From Candidatus Poribacteria bacterium (GTDB taxonomy: Bacteria; Poribacteria; WGA-4E; JAJDTR01): a stretch of 36,943 nucleotides of DNA. The notes below the pieces were generated by a model, which saw only the letters and a program-made list of their open reading frames with translations, had not been told where the DNA came from and searched no databases. The translations under genes were made by a program, and so were the position numbers. This document shows positions 15,701-24,007 of this stretch, piece by piece. Numbering within the stretch: position 1 is the stretch's first letter; each line of letters begins with the position of its first letter. The stretch spans positions 45,668 through 82,610 of the forward strand of contig JAPPIK010000022.1 in NCBI GenBank assembly GCA_028820655.1. The letters are read 5' to 3'.

Positions 15701-16888
15701 CTATACAACCCCCTCTCGTTTCAACCTATCTACGTTCTCTGGGGATTTCCCAAGCAATACGGTCAAAATCTCCGTGGTGTGTTCCCCCAGCGCCGGTGCG
15801 GGGGCGGTAATCTGACCTGGGGTCTCCGACAACTTTATCGGCATTCCGGGTACCTCTACGTTGCCGGTGATGTCGTGTGATACTTTCGCAATCATCTCGC
15901 GGGCGAGCACTTGAGGGTGGTTCACCACCTTGTCAATCGTGTTGATGGGACCGCAGGGCACGCCAAGCGCGTCGAGTCCCTTAATCCACTGATCCGTGGT
16001 GCGTTCGCGCGTGATCTCGGTGAGAATGGGGTAGAGCTGGGCATGGTTTGTGGTGCGCGACGCATTCGATGCAAACCGCTCATCGGTGGCGAGGTCGAAA
16101 CGGTTCACATGATCGCAGAACTTCCTCCAGAGAGAATCGTTGCCGATTGCGATGATGATGTACCCATCCGCCGACTCGAACGCCTCAAAAGGGGTAATCG
16201 CCGGATGCTGGCTTCCCAACGGCGCCGGAATCTCACCGGTGGCGAAATGGCGCACGATGGCATTCTCAAGAATTGCGACCATACCGTCCAACATGCCGAC
16301 ATCGACCAATTGGCCCTTGCCCGTCCGATCCCGGTGGTGCAGCGCAGAGAGAATGCCTATCGCCGTAAACAGAGCAGCCGTGATATCGCTAATCGAGGTG
16401 CCGACGCGCACCGGCGGACGGTCCGGTTCGCCCGTGATGCTGATGATACCCCCCATTCCTTGGATAATCATGTCATACGCCCCCCGCTCGGCATAGGGAC
16501 CGGTTTGTCCAAACCCGGAGCAGGCGGCGTAGATCAATGAAGGTTGAGATTCACTGAGAGTCTCATAGTCAAGCCCCAGTTTCTTCATCGCGCCGGGTCG
16601 GAAATTCTCCACGAGAACGTCGGATTGCTTGACCAACTCCAAAAAGATCTCTTTACCTTTCGGCGCCTTCAGGTCGAGCGTCAGGCTCTGCTTGCCCCGA
16701 TTGACGCTCATAAAGTAGAGACTGAACCCGTTCTTGAAGGGACCGAAGTTGCGCGCTTCGTCGCCGGCGCCGGGCTGCTCCAGCTTGATAACTTCGGCGC
16801 CAAGATCACCCAAGACCATTGTGGCGTATGGACCTGCCAACACTCGCGTAAGGTCGAGCACTCTAATTCCCGTTAACGCACCTGGCAT
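15701..16888 (-). CDS. class III CoA-transferase (CaiB/BaiF family)
   Basis: 395 residues, the full length of a family III CoA-transferase. Signatures are LTGIRVLDLTRVLAGPYATMVLGDLGAEVIKLE at the N-terminus, FMSVNRGKQSLTLDL, NFRPGAMKKLGLDYE and SGFGQTGPYAERGAYDMIIQGMGG, in which Asp139 is the likely catalytic aspartate that forms the acyl-anhydride intermediate. TGKGQLVDVGMLDGM is the usual mid-region motif. These enzymes swap CoA between carboxylic acids (formyl-CoA:oxalate, carnitine, mesaconate and others); the actual pair cannot be read here. It is upstream of the methyltransferase gene on the same strand. No clear Shine-Dalgarno site precedes ATG 16888. Confidence 0.92.
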   Translation of the reverse strand: MPGALTGIRVLDLTRVLAGPYATMVLGDLGAEVIKLEQPGAGDEARNFGPFKNGFSLYFMSVNRGKQSLTLDLKAPKGKEIFLELVKQSDVLVENFRPGAMKKLGLDYETLSESQPSLIYAACSGFGQTGPYAERGAYDMIIQGMGGIISITGEPDRPPVRVGTSISDITAALFTAIGILSALHHRDRTGKGQLVDVGMLDGMVAILENAIVRHFATGEIPAPLGSQHPAITPFEAFESADGYIIIAIGNDSLWRKFCDHVNRFDLATDERFASNASRTTNHAQLYPILTEITRERTTDQWIKGLDALGVPCGPINTIDKVVNHPQVLAREMIAKVSHDITGNVEVPGMPIKLSETPGQITAPAPALGEHTTEILTVLLGKSPENVDRLKREGVV

Positions 16889-17164
16889 GGGTCAATTTAT
16901 AGCCTTTCGGTCTTGATGTCGGATTCCAATTTTTGTTGCAAAGCGGGCCACAAGAGCAGCAGCATTCACCGTCGGGTTTCGCGCCGTGAAATCATAGCAG
17001 AGGGAATTGGGGGTGTCAAGGGGATTCACCATTAACGTGTCGGCAGCGTTTCGCATTGAAATCACGCATAGGATAGGGTATAAATTGATTTGGGATTGGT
17101 GTGAAAACTCTCGGACAAGGGAGATTTGACCAACTTCAGGGCAGGTGCTTCGGAGAGATTCGCG

Positions 17165-17761
17165 ATGAACAATCGTAAAGAGATATATTTGGCAATCATA
17201 CTATTCACTACAGTCGCCGGCTGCTCCGAAGAGCTAAACCCCAATATCGAAGCCGCACGGGAACATCAAACCACCGGCTGGCTCGCGTATGACCGGAACG
17301 ACTTTTCGGCAGCGCTCCTGAGTTTTGAGCGTGCCGTGAACCTCAACTCAGAGCTTACCGACGCCCACAACGGTTTGGGCTGGAGCCACCTCAGTATGTC
17401 ACGTGTGTCGGCAGTCAATCCTCAAATTGTGTCAAAAGCAAAGGAGTCTTTCGAAGATGCGATACGCATTGATTCGTCGAATGCCGACGCGTGGGTCGGA
17501 TTGGCTAATACCCTCTTCCTACGCCGAAGGGACAACTCCGATTTTCAAGCCACACTTCTGGCACTTGAAAATGCCTTTGACGCAAACCACCGATTCTTAT
17601 TCCGGCACGATTACCGCTCGGCGGCGGATCTTCACGCCTTAAAGGCGGCTTGCTATTTCTATCTTGGCAAAAATGACCTAGCCAAGGCATCGGTTCAAAC
17701 GGTAATCGGGGTTGATTCCCAAAATCCTACCGCGCTGTCGCTCAAGGGACTGCTAGACTAA
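17165..17761 (+). CDS. TPR-repeat lipoprotein
   Basis: 198 residues from ATG 17165, preceded by GGAGAG with about eight bases of spacing. An in-frame TTG at 17126 would add an N-terminus that spoils the signal peptide. The sequence begins MNNRKEIYLAIILFTTVAGC, a lipoprotein signal peptide with Cys20 as the likely lipidated residue. Three to four tetratricopeptide-like helix pairs follow: GWLAYDRNDFSAALLSFERAVNLN, AHNGLGWSHLSM...AKESFEDAIRID, DAWVGLANTLFL..., and LKAACYFYLGKNDLAKASV. It is likely a membrane-anchored scaffold for protein-protein contacts. The gene stands alone, transcribed away from the CoA-transferase. Confidence 0.85.
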   Translation: MNNRKEIYLAIILFTTVAGCSEELNPNIEAAREHQTTGWLAYDRNDFSAALLSFERAVNLNSELTDAHNGLGWSHLSMSRVSAVNPQIVSKAKESFEDAIRIDSSNADAWVGLANTLFLRRRDNSDFQATLLALENAFDANHRFLFRHDYRSAADLHALKAACYFYLGKNDLAKASVQTVIGVDSQNPTALSLKGLLD

Positions 17762-18068
17762 TCTGAAGTAACAGGAAACTAGCACAGAGGGTACGTTAAT
17801 GGTAGGAGAATGACTGCGTAGATATGGTGTTTTGAGGTATACGAGTGCCTGATCTTCGGCTTTTAGTAAAATATATGGGTTCACCGATTTGGATAAACAA
17901 GCTCAGTTCAATGGGCGGGCCTGAACTTGCCTATGCAAACCTCATAAACCGCGTCGTATGGAACTCCAGCGTTAATTCACGGAGCCTATGGAGATAGGCG
18001 GTGCGGTTGCGCGGCCTGTTTCGCGCAATAGCGGGCAAGAAAATCAAGGCGTCAAATACTCCCGGGAT
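17762..18068. other. gene-free stretch with two hairpins
   Basis: About 300 bp between the convergent TPR lipoprotein and yajC genes. It contains GCCTAT-GGAG-ATAGGC at 17984-17999 and TTGCGCG, eight-base loop, CGCGCAA at 18007-18028. Neither is followed by a T run, but either could slow transcription leaving the yajC end of the operon. No coding signal was found. Confidence 0.55.
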
Positions 18069-18365
18069 TCACTCCCCTTCAATCAACTCCCCACCCTTCT
18101 TCACAAAGGCGATAGCGCTCTTTGAAACCTCGACCTTAACGCTCTGATCTCCGACTTCGGCAATTGAGATTACGGCGAGATCTTTATCCACGCCGACGAT
18201 TTTGCCGTGCAATCCCCCATTAGTCACGACCTCGTCCGCTTTCGTTAGATTTTCCAGCATCGCCTGATGTTTTTTCCGCTTAATTTGTTCGGGGCGCCAT
18301 AACAGAAAGTAGAAAATCACGAACATCGGCACGAGCATAAAAAGTACACCGGTAATTGAATCCAT
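18069..18365 (-). CDS. yajC: preprotein translocase subunit YajC
   Basis: 98 residues. One N-terminal membrane helix (about residues 3-22, TGVLFMLVPMFVIFYFLLW) is followed by the hallmark RPEQIKRKKHQAMLENLTKADEVVTNGGLHGKIV and a short soluble beta-rich domain, exactly the YajC plan. YajC joins SecDF and YidC at the Sec translocon in the inner membrane. It lies 18 bp downstream of queA, a common pairing. SecD and SecF, often next in line, are not encoded downstream here. Confidence 0.95.
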   Translation of the reverse strand: MDSITGVLFMLVPMFVIFYFLLWRPEQIKRKKHQAMLENLTKADEVVTNGGLHGKIVGVDKDLAVISIAEVGDQSVKVEVSKSAIAFVKKGGELIEGE

Positions 18366-18383
18366 TTATTGTATCCTCCAGAA

Positions 18384-19412
18384 TTAAAGAATCAGCATTG
18401 CGTCTCCGTAGCTGTAAAATCTATAGTTTCGCTTTATCGCCTCGCGGTAGGCTTTAAGGATTAACTCACGTCCCGCGAAGGCACTAACGAGCATCAACAG
18501 TGTCGATTTAGGTAAATGAAAATTGGTGATTAGGGCATCAACCAATTTAAATTGGTAGCCCGGATAGATGAAGATGCCGGTGTCGCCGATGTAAGGTGTG
18601 ATACCGCCTCCCGAAGCCGCGGTTTCAAGTGCGCGCACGGAGGTAGTCCCGACTGCCACGATCTTGTTTCCATCTTCTTTGGCAGCGTTGATAGTGGCGG
18701 CAGCCGCTTGGGAGAGTTCAAGATGTTCCGAATGCATCTTGTGTCTTTCGACATTCCTCACCTTAACAGGCTGAAAAGTCCCAAGCCCGACATGCAACGT
18801 CAGCGTTACAAATTTGAACCCGGTCCGCTTCATACGAACCATGAGCGGTTCGGTGAAATGCAACCCCGCGGTTGGCGCTGCGATTGCTCCTTCGGAGGTT
18901 GCATAAACACACTGATACCGATTCTTATCAGCCGGTTTGGGGTCACGTTTAATATAAGGCGGAAGGGGCACTTGACCTACGTTTGCAAGTATTTCGTGGA
19001 AATCCCCATTATGTTCGAACCGAACTATCCGACTACCGCTCTTCGTCAAAGCAATGACCTGCGCCCTCAACACGCCTCCGCCAAACTCGATTCGGGTGCC
19101 CGGCAGCACGCTTTTTCCCGGTTTTGCAAGCACCTCCCAGATATTGTTACCCTTTTGTTGAGCCAATAGAAGCTCGACTCTTCCTCCCGAAAGAGGCTTA
19201 TTGCCAATCAGCCTTGCCGGAATGACTTTCGTGTCATTTAGGGTCAGCAGCGCACCCTTCGGCAGAAATTCATCGATTTGGGAGAACTGCGCATGTCGGA
19301 ATACACGGGTGCATCGATCGATAACCATCAACCGGGACGTGTCTCGCCGCAAAACAGGCGATTGCGCGATCAAGTGTTCAGGAAGTTGGTAATCGAAATC
19401 GGCGAGTTTCAT
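18384..19412 (-). CDS. queA: S-adenosylmethionine:tRNA ribosyltransferase-isomerase
   Basis: 342 residues. QueA transfers the ribosyl moiety of S-adenosylmethionine to preQ1-modified tRNA to make epoxyqueuosine. Diagnostic stretches are MKLADFDYQLPEHLIAQSP at the N-terminus, LTLNDTKVIPARL, YQCVYATSEGAIAAPTAGLHFT, LTLHVGLGTFQPV, VGTTSVRALE and TNFHLPKSTLLMLVSAFAG. The length is normal. It sits in line with ruvB (74-bp gap) and yajC (18 bp). The tgt gene, which inserts preQ1 and often lies between queA and yajC, is absent from this position. Confidence 0.97.
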   Translation of the reverse strand: MKLADFDYQLPEHLIAQSPVLRRDTSRLMVIDRCTRVFRHAQFSQIDEFLPKGALLTLNDTKVIPARLIGNKPLSGGRVELLLAQQKGNNIWEVLAKPGKSVLPGTRIEFGGGVLRAQVIALTKSGSRIVRFEHNGDFHEILANVGQVPLPPYIKRDPKPADKNRYQCVYATSEGAIAAPTAGLHFTEPLMVRMKRTGFKFVTLTLHVGLGTFQPVKVRNVERHKMHSEHLELSQAAAATINAAKEDGNKIVAVGTTSVRALETAASGGGITPYIGDTGIFIYPGYQFKLVDALITNFHLPKSTLLMLVSAFAGRELILKAYREAIKRNYRFYSYGDAMLIL

Positions 19413-19486
19413 GCGCTAACTTTACGAGTGCACAATTGCGATCAGAAGATGATGGCGTTCGAGTTTTATAGAAGCGAGGTTCCTCC

Positions 19487-20515
19487 CTACAAGAATGTGT
19501 GTTGAAGGTCCTCTGGCAATTCATAACCCAAATGTCCGTGAGCGACATCGGTGGCAACCCGTCCCGTAGGCGTCAGCGCGAGGAAACCGAGTTTAATATA
19601 ATATGGTTCGTACACTTCCGAAACGGTTCGCTCATCCTCGGTCAGCGCGATTGCGAGCGCTTTCAACCCGGCACGCCCCTTAAACTTTTCAATCAACGTT
19701 CGGAAGTAAAGTCTGTCCCAATCGTCCAAACCCAAGTCGTCAATTCCGTAAAACTCGAGCGCTTCTGCCGCGATATCGAGGTTGATGACATTGTTACCTT
19801 TGACGGTGGCATAATCACGAACATTTGCCAGCAGTTTGTTGGCAATTCGCATCGTACCCCGCGATCGGCTACTCATTTCCTGTTCCGCTTCCTCGTCAAT
19901 TTTGACGTTCATCTTTTCGCTGTTCGTTCGGATGGCAATCTGAATCTCGGCGGGAGTGTAGTATTCCAAGTGCAGCCGAATGCCGAATCGGTCTCTGAAT
20001 GGTCCTGCCAGCAATCCTTCGCGGGTCGTTGCTCCGATCAGCGTAAATCGGGACAGCGGCACTTGCACAATCTCCGCCGAGGGCCCCTGTCCGATCGGCA
20101 AATCGAGTGTATAATCCTCCATTGCCGGATACAACGATTCCTGAACATGACCTTTGATGCGATGCATTTCATCAATGAACAGAACATCTCCGAGTTCAAG
20201 ATTCGTCAACATCGAAGCAAGGTCTATCCGCTCAATCACCGCGCCGATGCCCTGCTTAAATCCGCTCGACATTTCATTGGAGATTATCTTTGCGAGCGTT
20301 GTTTTTCCGAGTCCGGGCGGACCAACCAAGAGAATATGCTCTAGCGCCTCCTGACGTTGCTTGGCGGCTTCAATGTGAATCTGCAACTGCTCCTTGACCT
20401 TTTCCTGCCCGATGAACTCTCGTAATGACTGAGGTCTGAGGCTGTATTCTAAACTCTCATCCCCTTCATTGAGAGATTCCATCTGCTTGGAATTGGCTTC
20501 GTGTTGCTTGTTCAT
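19487..20515 (-). CDS. ruvB: Holliday junction branch migration helicase RuvB
   Basis: 342 residues. RuvB is the AAA+ motor that drives branch migration with RuvA. Walker A is GPPGLGKT at 65-72 and Walker B is FIDEMH around 114-118 (usually DEIH). Sensor 1 and the arginine-finger region read GATTREGLLAGPFRDRFG, and the C-terminal winged helix ends in the expected LGFLALTPTGRVAT. The N-terminus SLRPQSLREFIGQEKVKEQL is canonical after about 23 extra residues. It starts 16 bp after ruvA. Confidence 0.97.
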   Translation of the reverse strand: MNKQHEANSKQMESLNEGDESLEYSLRPQSLREFIGQEKVKEQLQIHIEAAKQRQEALEHILLVGPPGLGKTTLAKIISNEMSSGFKQGIGAVIERIDLASMLTNLELGDVLFIDEMHRIKGHVQESLYPAMEDYTLDLPIGQGPSAEIVQVPLSRFTLIGATTREGLLAGPFRDRFGIRLHLEYYTPAEIQIAIRTNSEKMNVKIDEEAEQEMSSRSRGTMRIANKLLANVRDYATVKGNNVINLDIAAEALEFYGIDDLGLDDWDRLYFRTLIEKFKGRAGLKALAIALTEDERTVSEVYEPYYIKLGFLALTPTGRVATDVAHGHLGYELPEDLQHTFL

Positions 20516-20531
20516 GGAGCGTGCTTATTCA

Positions 20532-21128
20532 CTAGATGTACCGAAGTGCGAGTCGGATAAGATCTTGCAAATCGGCGTCGTCTCCTAGCGCTTTCTGCGC
20601 TTCTATCATCGCTCGCTCCGCATCAGGTTCGGACGCGCCCAACCCGACCAATGCTTGCACACCTTCATCCGAATACCGAGTCGGCACCTGTACTTCACTC
20701 TTGGCTTCAAATTGCACCTTCCGAATCGAGTTTTTTAACTTAATGATGAAGAGTTGTGCAAGTTCCTTAGTGAGCCGGGGCACGCGCATGAGCGTCGCGG
20801 AATCCTCTCCGATCACCGCACGTTGGAATTCGGATGGCGAGAGTTTGGAGACGATATTTTGTGCCAAGGTAGGCCCTACTCCCTTTACAGTCAGTGCTAA
20901 CTCGAACACCTTGAGATCGTCACGCGAAGTAAAACCGTAGAGTTTAACCTCGTTTTCTCTACTCTGGTGATAATGGGTGTGGAAGGTGACTTCCGAACCG
21001 ATAGCCGACGATTCGTCAACCGTCCCGGGCGGAATCTCGAGACTATACCCAATTCCGTGAACATCAACGACGACCTCTCTTTCCTCCTGCATCACAAGAG
21101 TGCCCCTAATGAACGAAATCCACGTCAT
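20532..21128 (-). CDS. ruvA: Holliday junction recognition protein RuvA
   Basis: 198 residues. RuvA binds four-way junctions and loads RuvB. The N-terminal OB-fold reads ISFIRGTLV...EVVVDVHGIGYSLEIP, the central part carries helix-hairpin-helix segments (FELALTVKGVGPTLAQNIVSKL), and the C-terminal UBA-like domain (EGVQALVGLGASEPDAERAM) contacts RuvB. ATG 21128 overlaps the ruvC stop in an ATGA junction, so the two are translationally coupled. Confidence 0.96.
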   Translation of the reverse strand: MTWISFIRGTLVMQEEREVVVDVHGIGYSLEIPPGTVDESSAIGSEVTFHTHYHQSRENEVKLYGFTSRDDLKVFELALTVKGVGPTLAQNIVSKLSPSEFQRAVIGEDSATLMRVPRLTKELAQLFIIKLKNSIRKVQFEAKSEVQVPTRYSDEGVQALVGLGASEPDAERAMIEAQKALGDDADLQDLIRLALRYI

Positions 21129-21634
21129 GGATTGCGCCTCTCATATCTTCCGCTTAGTTGGAGTATCTTATGGGAGCGGGCGTGACAAATTGCGAGTGCA
21201 AGCGCATCTGCGGCATGATCGGGGTGAGGAACTTCCGTCAGCTTGAGAAGCACCTTAACCATTTTCTGAATCTGAACCTTGGTGGCTTTGCCGTATCCGG
21301 CAACAGCTTGTTTGATTTCGGCGGGTGTATACGTGAATACCTCGCAATCGGTGTTGGCAGCTGCCAACTTGACAATCCCCTTTACTTCACCCACACCAAG
21401 TGCGCTGCTCACGTTTTTGCTGAAGAAGACCTCCTCCAGCACCAAGAACTCCGGTTGATACCGCTCCACTAAATGAATCACCTCATCGTAAATCTTCTTC
21501 AAACGATGAGGCGACTTGGTTTTGCTCTCTGTTCTAATGTTACCAAAATCGAGGAGTTGATATTTGCCGCGATGAGATTCAACAATCCCGTATCCGGTAT
21601 TTGCAATGCCGAGGTCTATTCCAAGTATAATCAA
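21125..21634 (-). CDS. ruvC: crossover junction endodeoxyribonuclease RuvC
   Basis: 169 residues starting at TTG 21634, an uncommon start that the family alignment supports: the second residue onward reads IILGIDLGIANTGYG. RuvC cuts Holliday junctions using two metal ions. Acidic residues are present: Asp7, Glu67/Glu68 (LVLEEVFF) and His140/Asp139/Asp143 in PDHAADALALA. The gene overlaps ruvA by four bases and lies 89 bp after yebC. No strong Shine-Dalgarno site was seen, so expression may depend on coupling or be low. Confidence 0.95.
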   Translation of the reverse strand: MIILGIDLGIANTGYGIVESHRGKYQLLDFGNIRTESKTKSPHRLKKIYDEVIHLVERYQPEFLVLEEVFFSKNVSSALGVGEVKGIVKLAAANTDCEVFTYTPAEIKQAVAGYGKATKVQIQKMVKVLLKLTEVPHPDHAADALALAICHARSHKILQLSGRYERRNP

Positions 21635-21723
21635 GTCAGTTTGTCGTCGCGAGTCTCAGTCCGCAAATCCGTAACCGGGCATTGGGGTGAGGGAGGTTCT
21701 TGGTTGATGCTGAAGGATAGAGC

Positions 21724-22470
21724 TTACGCGGCAGCCTCTAAAATCTCATCGGGAATGTCGAAGTTTGCGTAAACCTTTTGAACATCGTCGCTATCCTCCA
21801 ATGCCTCCATAAGGCGTATCACTTGTTCAGCTTCTTTGGCTCCAAGTTCCACCAGATTCTGCGGTATCATGCTTATCTCAGCGACCGTAATCCGGATGCC
21901 GGCTTCTTCAACCGCCGTCCGCACGTTATCGAACGCATCAAACGGCGTAATAATTTCAATCGTACCTCCGAGCGGGGTTATGTCGTCCGCCCCAGCGTCC
22001 GCCACAACCATAAAGAGTTCATCCTCATCGGCGCTTTCTTCGTCAACCGCGATTAGCCCTCGTTTTTCGAACATCCAAGACACACACCCACGTTCCCCCA
22101 TGCTTCCGCCATGCTTCGTCAGAGCATGCCGCACTTCCGCGACGGCTCGGTTCCGATTGTCCGTCAACACCTCAATCAATAAGGCAATCCCTCCAGGTGC
22201 ATATCCTTCGTATGTAATCTCCTCATATTCGGCGCCTTCAAGCTCGCCCGTTCCTCGCAGAATCGCCTTGTCAATATTATCGTTCGGTACGTTATTTGAT
22301 TTGGCGGCCGAGATGGCTGTACGCAGCCGCGGGTTCATCTCGGGATCAGCCCCGGCGGCACGTGCCGCAACAGTAACTTCCTTAATCAACTTTGAAAAAA
22401 GTTTGCCGCGCTTTGCATCGTTCGCCGCCTTTTTGTGCTTGATTGTCGACCATTTGGAATGTCCTGACAT
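21724..22470 (-). CDS. yebC: YebC/PmpR family protein
   Basis: 248 residues, full length. The N-terminus MSGHSKWSTIKHKKAANDAKRGKLFSKLIKEV is the invariant family signature, followed by NPRLRTAISAAKSNNVPNDNIDKAI and the GGSMGERGCVSWMFEKRG loop. Family members were annotated as transcriptional regulators (PmpR), and YebC-type proteins have more recently been linked to ribosome function at difficult sequences. It is the first gene of the yebC-ruvC-ruvA-ruvB-queA-yajC block, preceded by GGAGG. The position next to ruvC is widely conserved in bacteria. Confidence 0.96.
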   Translation of the reverse strand: MSGHSKWSTIKHKKAANDAKRGKLFSKLIKEVTVAARAAGADPEMNPRLRTAISAAKSNNVPNDNIDKAILRGTGELEGAEYEEITYEGYAPGGIALLIEVLTDNRNRAVAEVRHALTKHGGSMGERGCVSWMFEKRGLIAVDEESADEDELFMVVADAGADDITPLGGTIEIITPFDAFDNVRTAVEEAGIRITVAEISMIPQNLVELGAKEAEQVIRLMEALEDSDDVQKVYANFDIPDEILEAAA

Positions 22471-22556
22471 TTGTCGTCCTCCTTAGCCCAAAAACCCAAA
22501 CGTATTTTAGCACATGGCTAAATCTGATGCAAGCAAATCCTGTGGCGCGCACATAG

Positions 22557-22670
22557 TAGCAGGATCAAGCGCTGGATAAGGAGTGCGATAGAAAACTTCC
22601 GTGTGCCGTCCGCATAACGTGGCATCCGCGCCCTGCATTATTACGGCATACGGCGTATGCCTACTACCTT
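22557..22670. repeat. dispersed repeat copy A, upstream of the third PhyH gene
   Basis: Starts TAGCAGGATCAAG and ends at CTACTACCTT. It contains the perfect palindrome GGCATACG-G-CGTATGCC at 22645-22661. It matches copy B (23826-24004) in order and orientation, including a GTGCCGTC segment and a GGCATCCGCGCCC / GGTATCTGCGCTCC segment, but is about 65 bp shorter because it lacks an internal part. Confidence 0.8.
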
Positions 22671-22787
22671 GTGGGTGTGTCGCCTCTACCGTCGGTACCA
22701 TTCGACGTGTGTAATTCTTTTTTCTGAAATACTCTTCCCCCTTGTTTTTGTGATACAATAGTAGCAACCACACGCCGCGTGTCGTAG

Positions 22788-22934
22788 CAACTTGCGTATA
22801 CGTCGCGGCGAAGTCGTGCGGCACGTTGGGATGGTAACAACGAGATGAGTAAGCTTGTGCCGAATGACATCTATTTTTACCAGCTGCGGGCGGATACAGT
22901 TGTCCACCTGCGGAAGATGGTCGTTCTCAAGTAG
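22788..22934 (+). pseudogene. remnant of a FlgD-like C-terminal sorting domain
   Basis: The frame between the stop at 22785-22787 and TAG 22932-22934 reads YTSRRSRAARWDGNNE..., then NDIYFYQLRAD and RKMVVLK-stop. This lines up with the end of the WD40 protein in this window (HSRNRAAYWDGRNQQGE ... GLYFCTLTAS ... RKMLVGK). Only the last ~45 residues of the domain remain; the upstream PNPFNP part is missing. It is a gene fragment left by deletion or rearrangement, not a functional gene. The ATG 22845 inside it is not a credible start. It lies 60 bp upstream of the third PhyH gene, after repeat copy A. Confidence 0.8.
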
Positions 22935-22994
22935 GGGTTGGGTCTCCCAACTTGTGGGACAATCGGCTAATGAGGAGTCAAGGAGGATAGTAAG

Positions 22995-23828
22995 ATGCCT
23001 GTTTTAACGGCAGAAGATCGGCAGTTCTGGGAAGAAAACGGCTACGTTGTCGTTCACAATGCTGTTCCACCGGAGAACCTCAAAGCTGCCGAAAGGGCGG
23101 TGTGGGACTTTCTGGAGATGCAGTCCGACGATCCGAGGAGCTGGTATCCCGACCCGCCTCGCGGCATCATGGCCGAGATGTATCAACATCAGGCGTTGTG
23201 GGACAACCGACAATATCCTCGCGTTCATCAAGCATTTGCGGAGATTTGGGGAACCGAGAAATTATGGGTGAGCATTGACCGCGCAAGCATGAACCCGCCA
23301 GAGCTGCCGGATTGGAAGTATCCCGGCATACTTCACTGGGATACCAATTTGGAACCGCCAATTGAGTTTTGGGTTCAGGGGGTGTTATACCTTACAGACA
23401 CCGCAGCCAATCAAGGAGCATTCAGTTGCGTGCCGGGATTCCATCGGCGGCTGGAGGCTTGGTTGAAGGACTTGCCGGCAGAGGCAAATCCACGTGAACA
23501 GGATCTGGAAAGCCTCGGAGCGCGACCGATTCCTGGGGCAGCGGGAGATCTCATCATCTGGCACAGCGCTTTGCCCCACGGAAGCAGTCCCAACACCGCA
23601 ACGCACCCTCGCCTGGCGCAATACATCACCATGTTCCCATCGCAGGGATATGATGAGGTGGCACGAAACCGTCGCGTTAAAGCGTGGCGGGATCGCCTAG
23701 CGGGATTGGTCATTGAGGTCACCGGCAAGAAGACATGGGAACTCCGAAACGAAAAGGAGCATCAGAGCGGTCAAACAGCAGAACTGTCTCCGCTGGGACG
23801 AAAATTGTTGGGATTGGACAGTTGGTAG
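22995..23828 (+). CDS. phytanoyl-CoA dioxygenase (PhyH) family protein
   Basis: 277 residues from ATG 22995, preceded by AGGAGG at seven bases. The iron-binding pair is His114-x-Asp116 (ILHWDTNLEPP) and the distal ligand is His195 (LPHGSSPN), with Arg206 (HPRLAQYITM) for 2-oxoglutarate. FSCVPGFHRR replaces the usual LPGSH loop. The N-terminus (EDRQFWEENGYVVVHNAVP) is typical. It is a different subgroup from the pair at 12112-13964 and is the only plus-strand PhyH gene. It is flanked by two direct copies of a dispersed repeat; the downstream copy begins exactly at the stop codon. No operon partner. Confidence 0.9.
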   Translation: MPVLTAEDRQFWEENGYVVVHNAVPPENLKAAERAVWDFLEMQSDDPRSWYPDPPRGIMAEMYQHQALWDNRQYPRVHQAFAEIWGTEKLWVSIDRASMNPPELPDWKYPGILHWDTNLEPPIEFWVQGVLYLTDTAANQGAFSCVPGFHRRLEAWLKDLPAEANPREQDLESLGARPIPGAAGDLIIWHSALPHGSSPNTATHPRLAQYITMFPSQGYDEVARNRRVKAWRDRLAGLVIEVTGKKTWELRNEKEHQSGQTAELSPLGRKLLGLDSW

Positions 23829-24004
23829 CAGGATCAAGAGAGCAATTAGCGATCAAATGACCGGATAGGGAACGCGATAGCAAATCCCGTGCGATAGAAA
23901 TCCTATAGAGATTTTCCATGTGCCGTCAGCAAAACATGGTATCTGCGCTCCATATTTTTACTACGTTACGGTTCTTACGGCATACGACGTATGCCTACTA
24001 CCTT
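23826..24004. repeat. dispersed repeat copy B, downstream of the third PhyH gene
   Basis: A 179-bp relative of copy A at 22557-22670, in the same orientation. It starts TAGCAGGATCAAG, overlapping the PhyH stop codon TAG, and ends CTACTACCTT. The palindrome GGCATACG-A-CGTATGCC is at 23979-23995. It runs up to three bases from the stop of the DSD1-like gene on the minus strand. Confidence 0.8.
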
Positions 24005-24007
24005 ATC

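Noticed and set aside
18007-18028. Intrinsic terminator of the yajC operon
   Set aside because: Stem is good but no T run follows on the minus strand, so I leave it as a hairpin only.
19499-20344. Plus-strand open frame of 281 codons opposite ruvB
   Set aside because: Antisense to a clear RuvB; no binding site and no family resemblance.
22845-22934. Short gene of 29 codons starting at ATG 22845
   Set aside because: It is the tail of the FlgD-like remnant; homology continues upstream of the ATG in the same frame.
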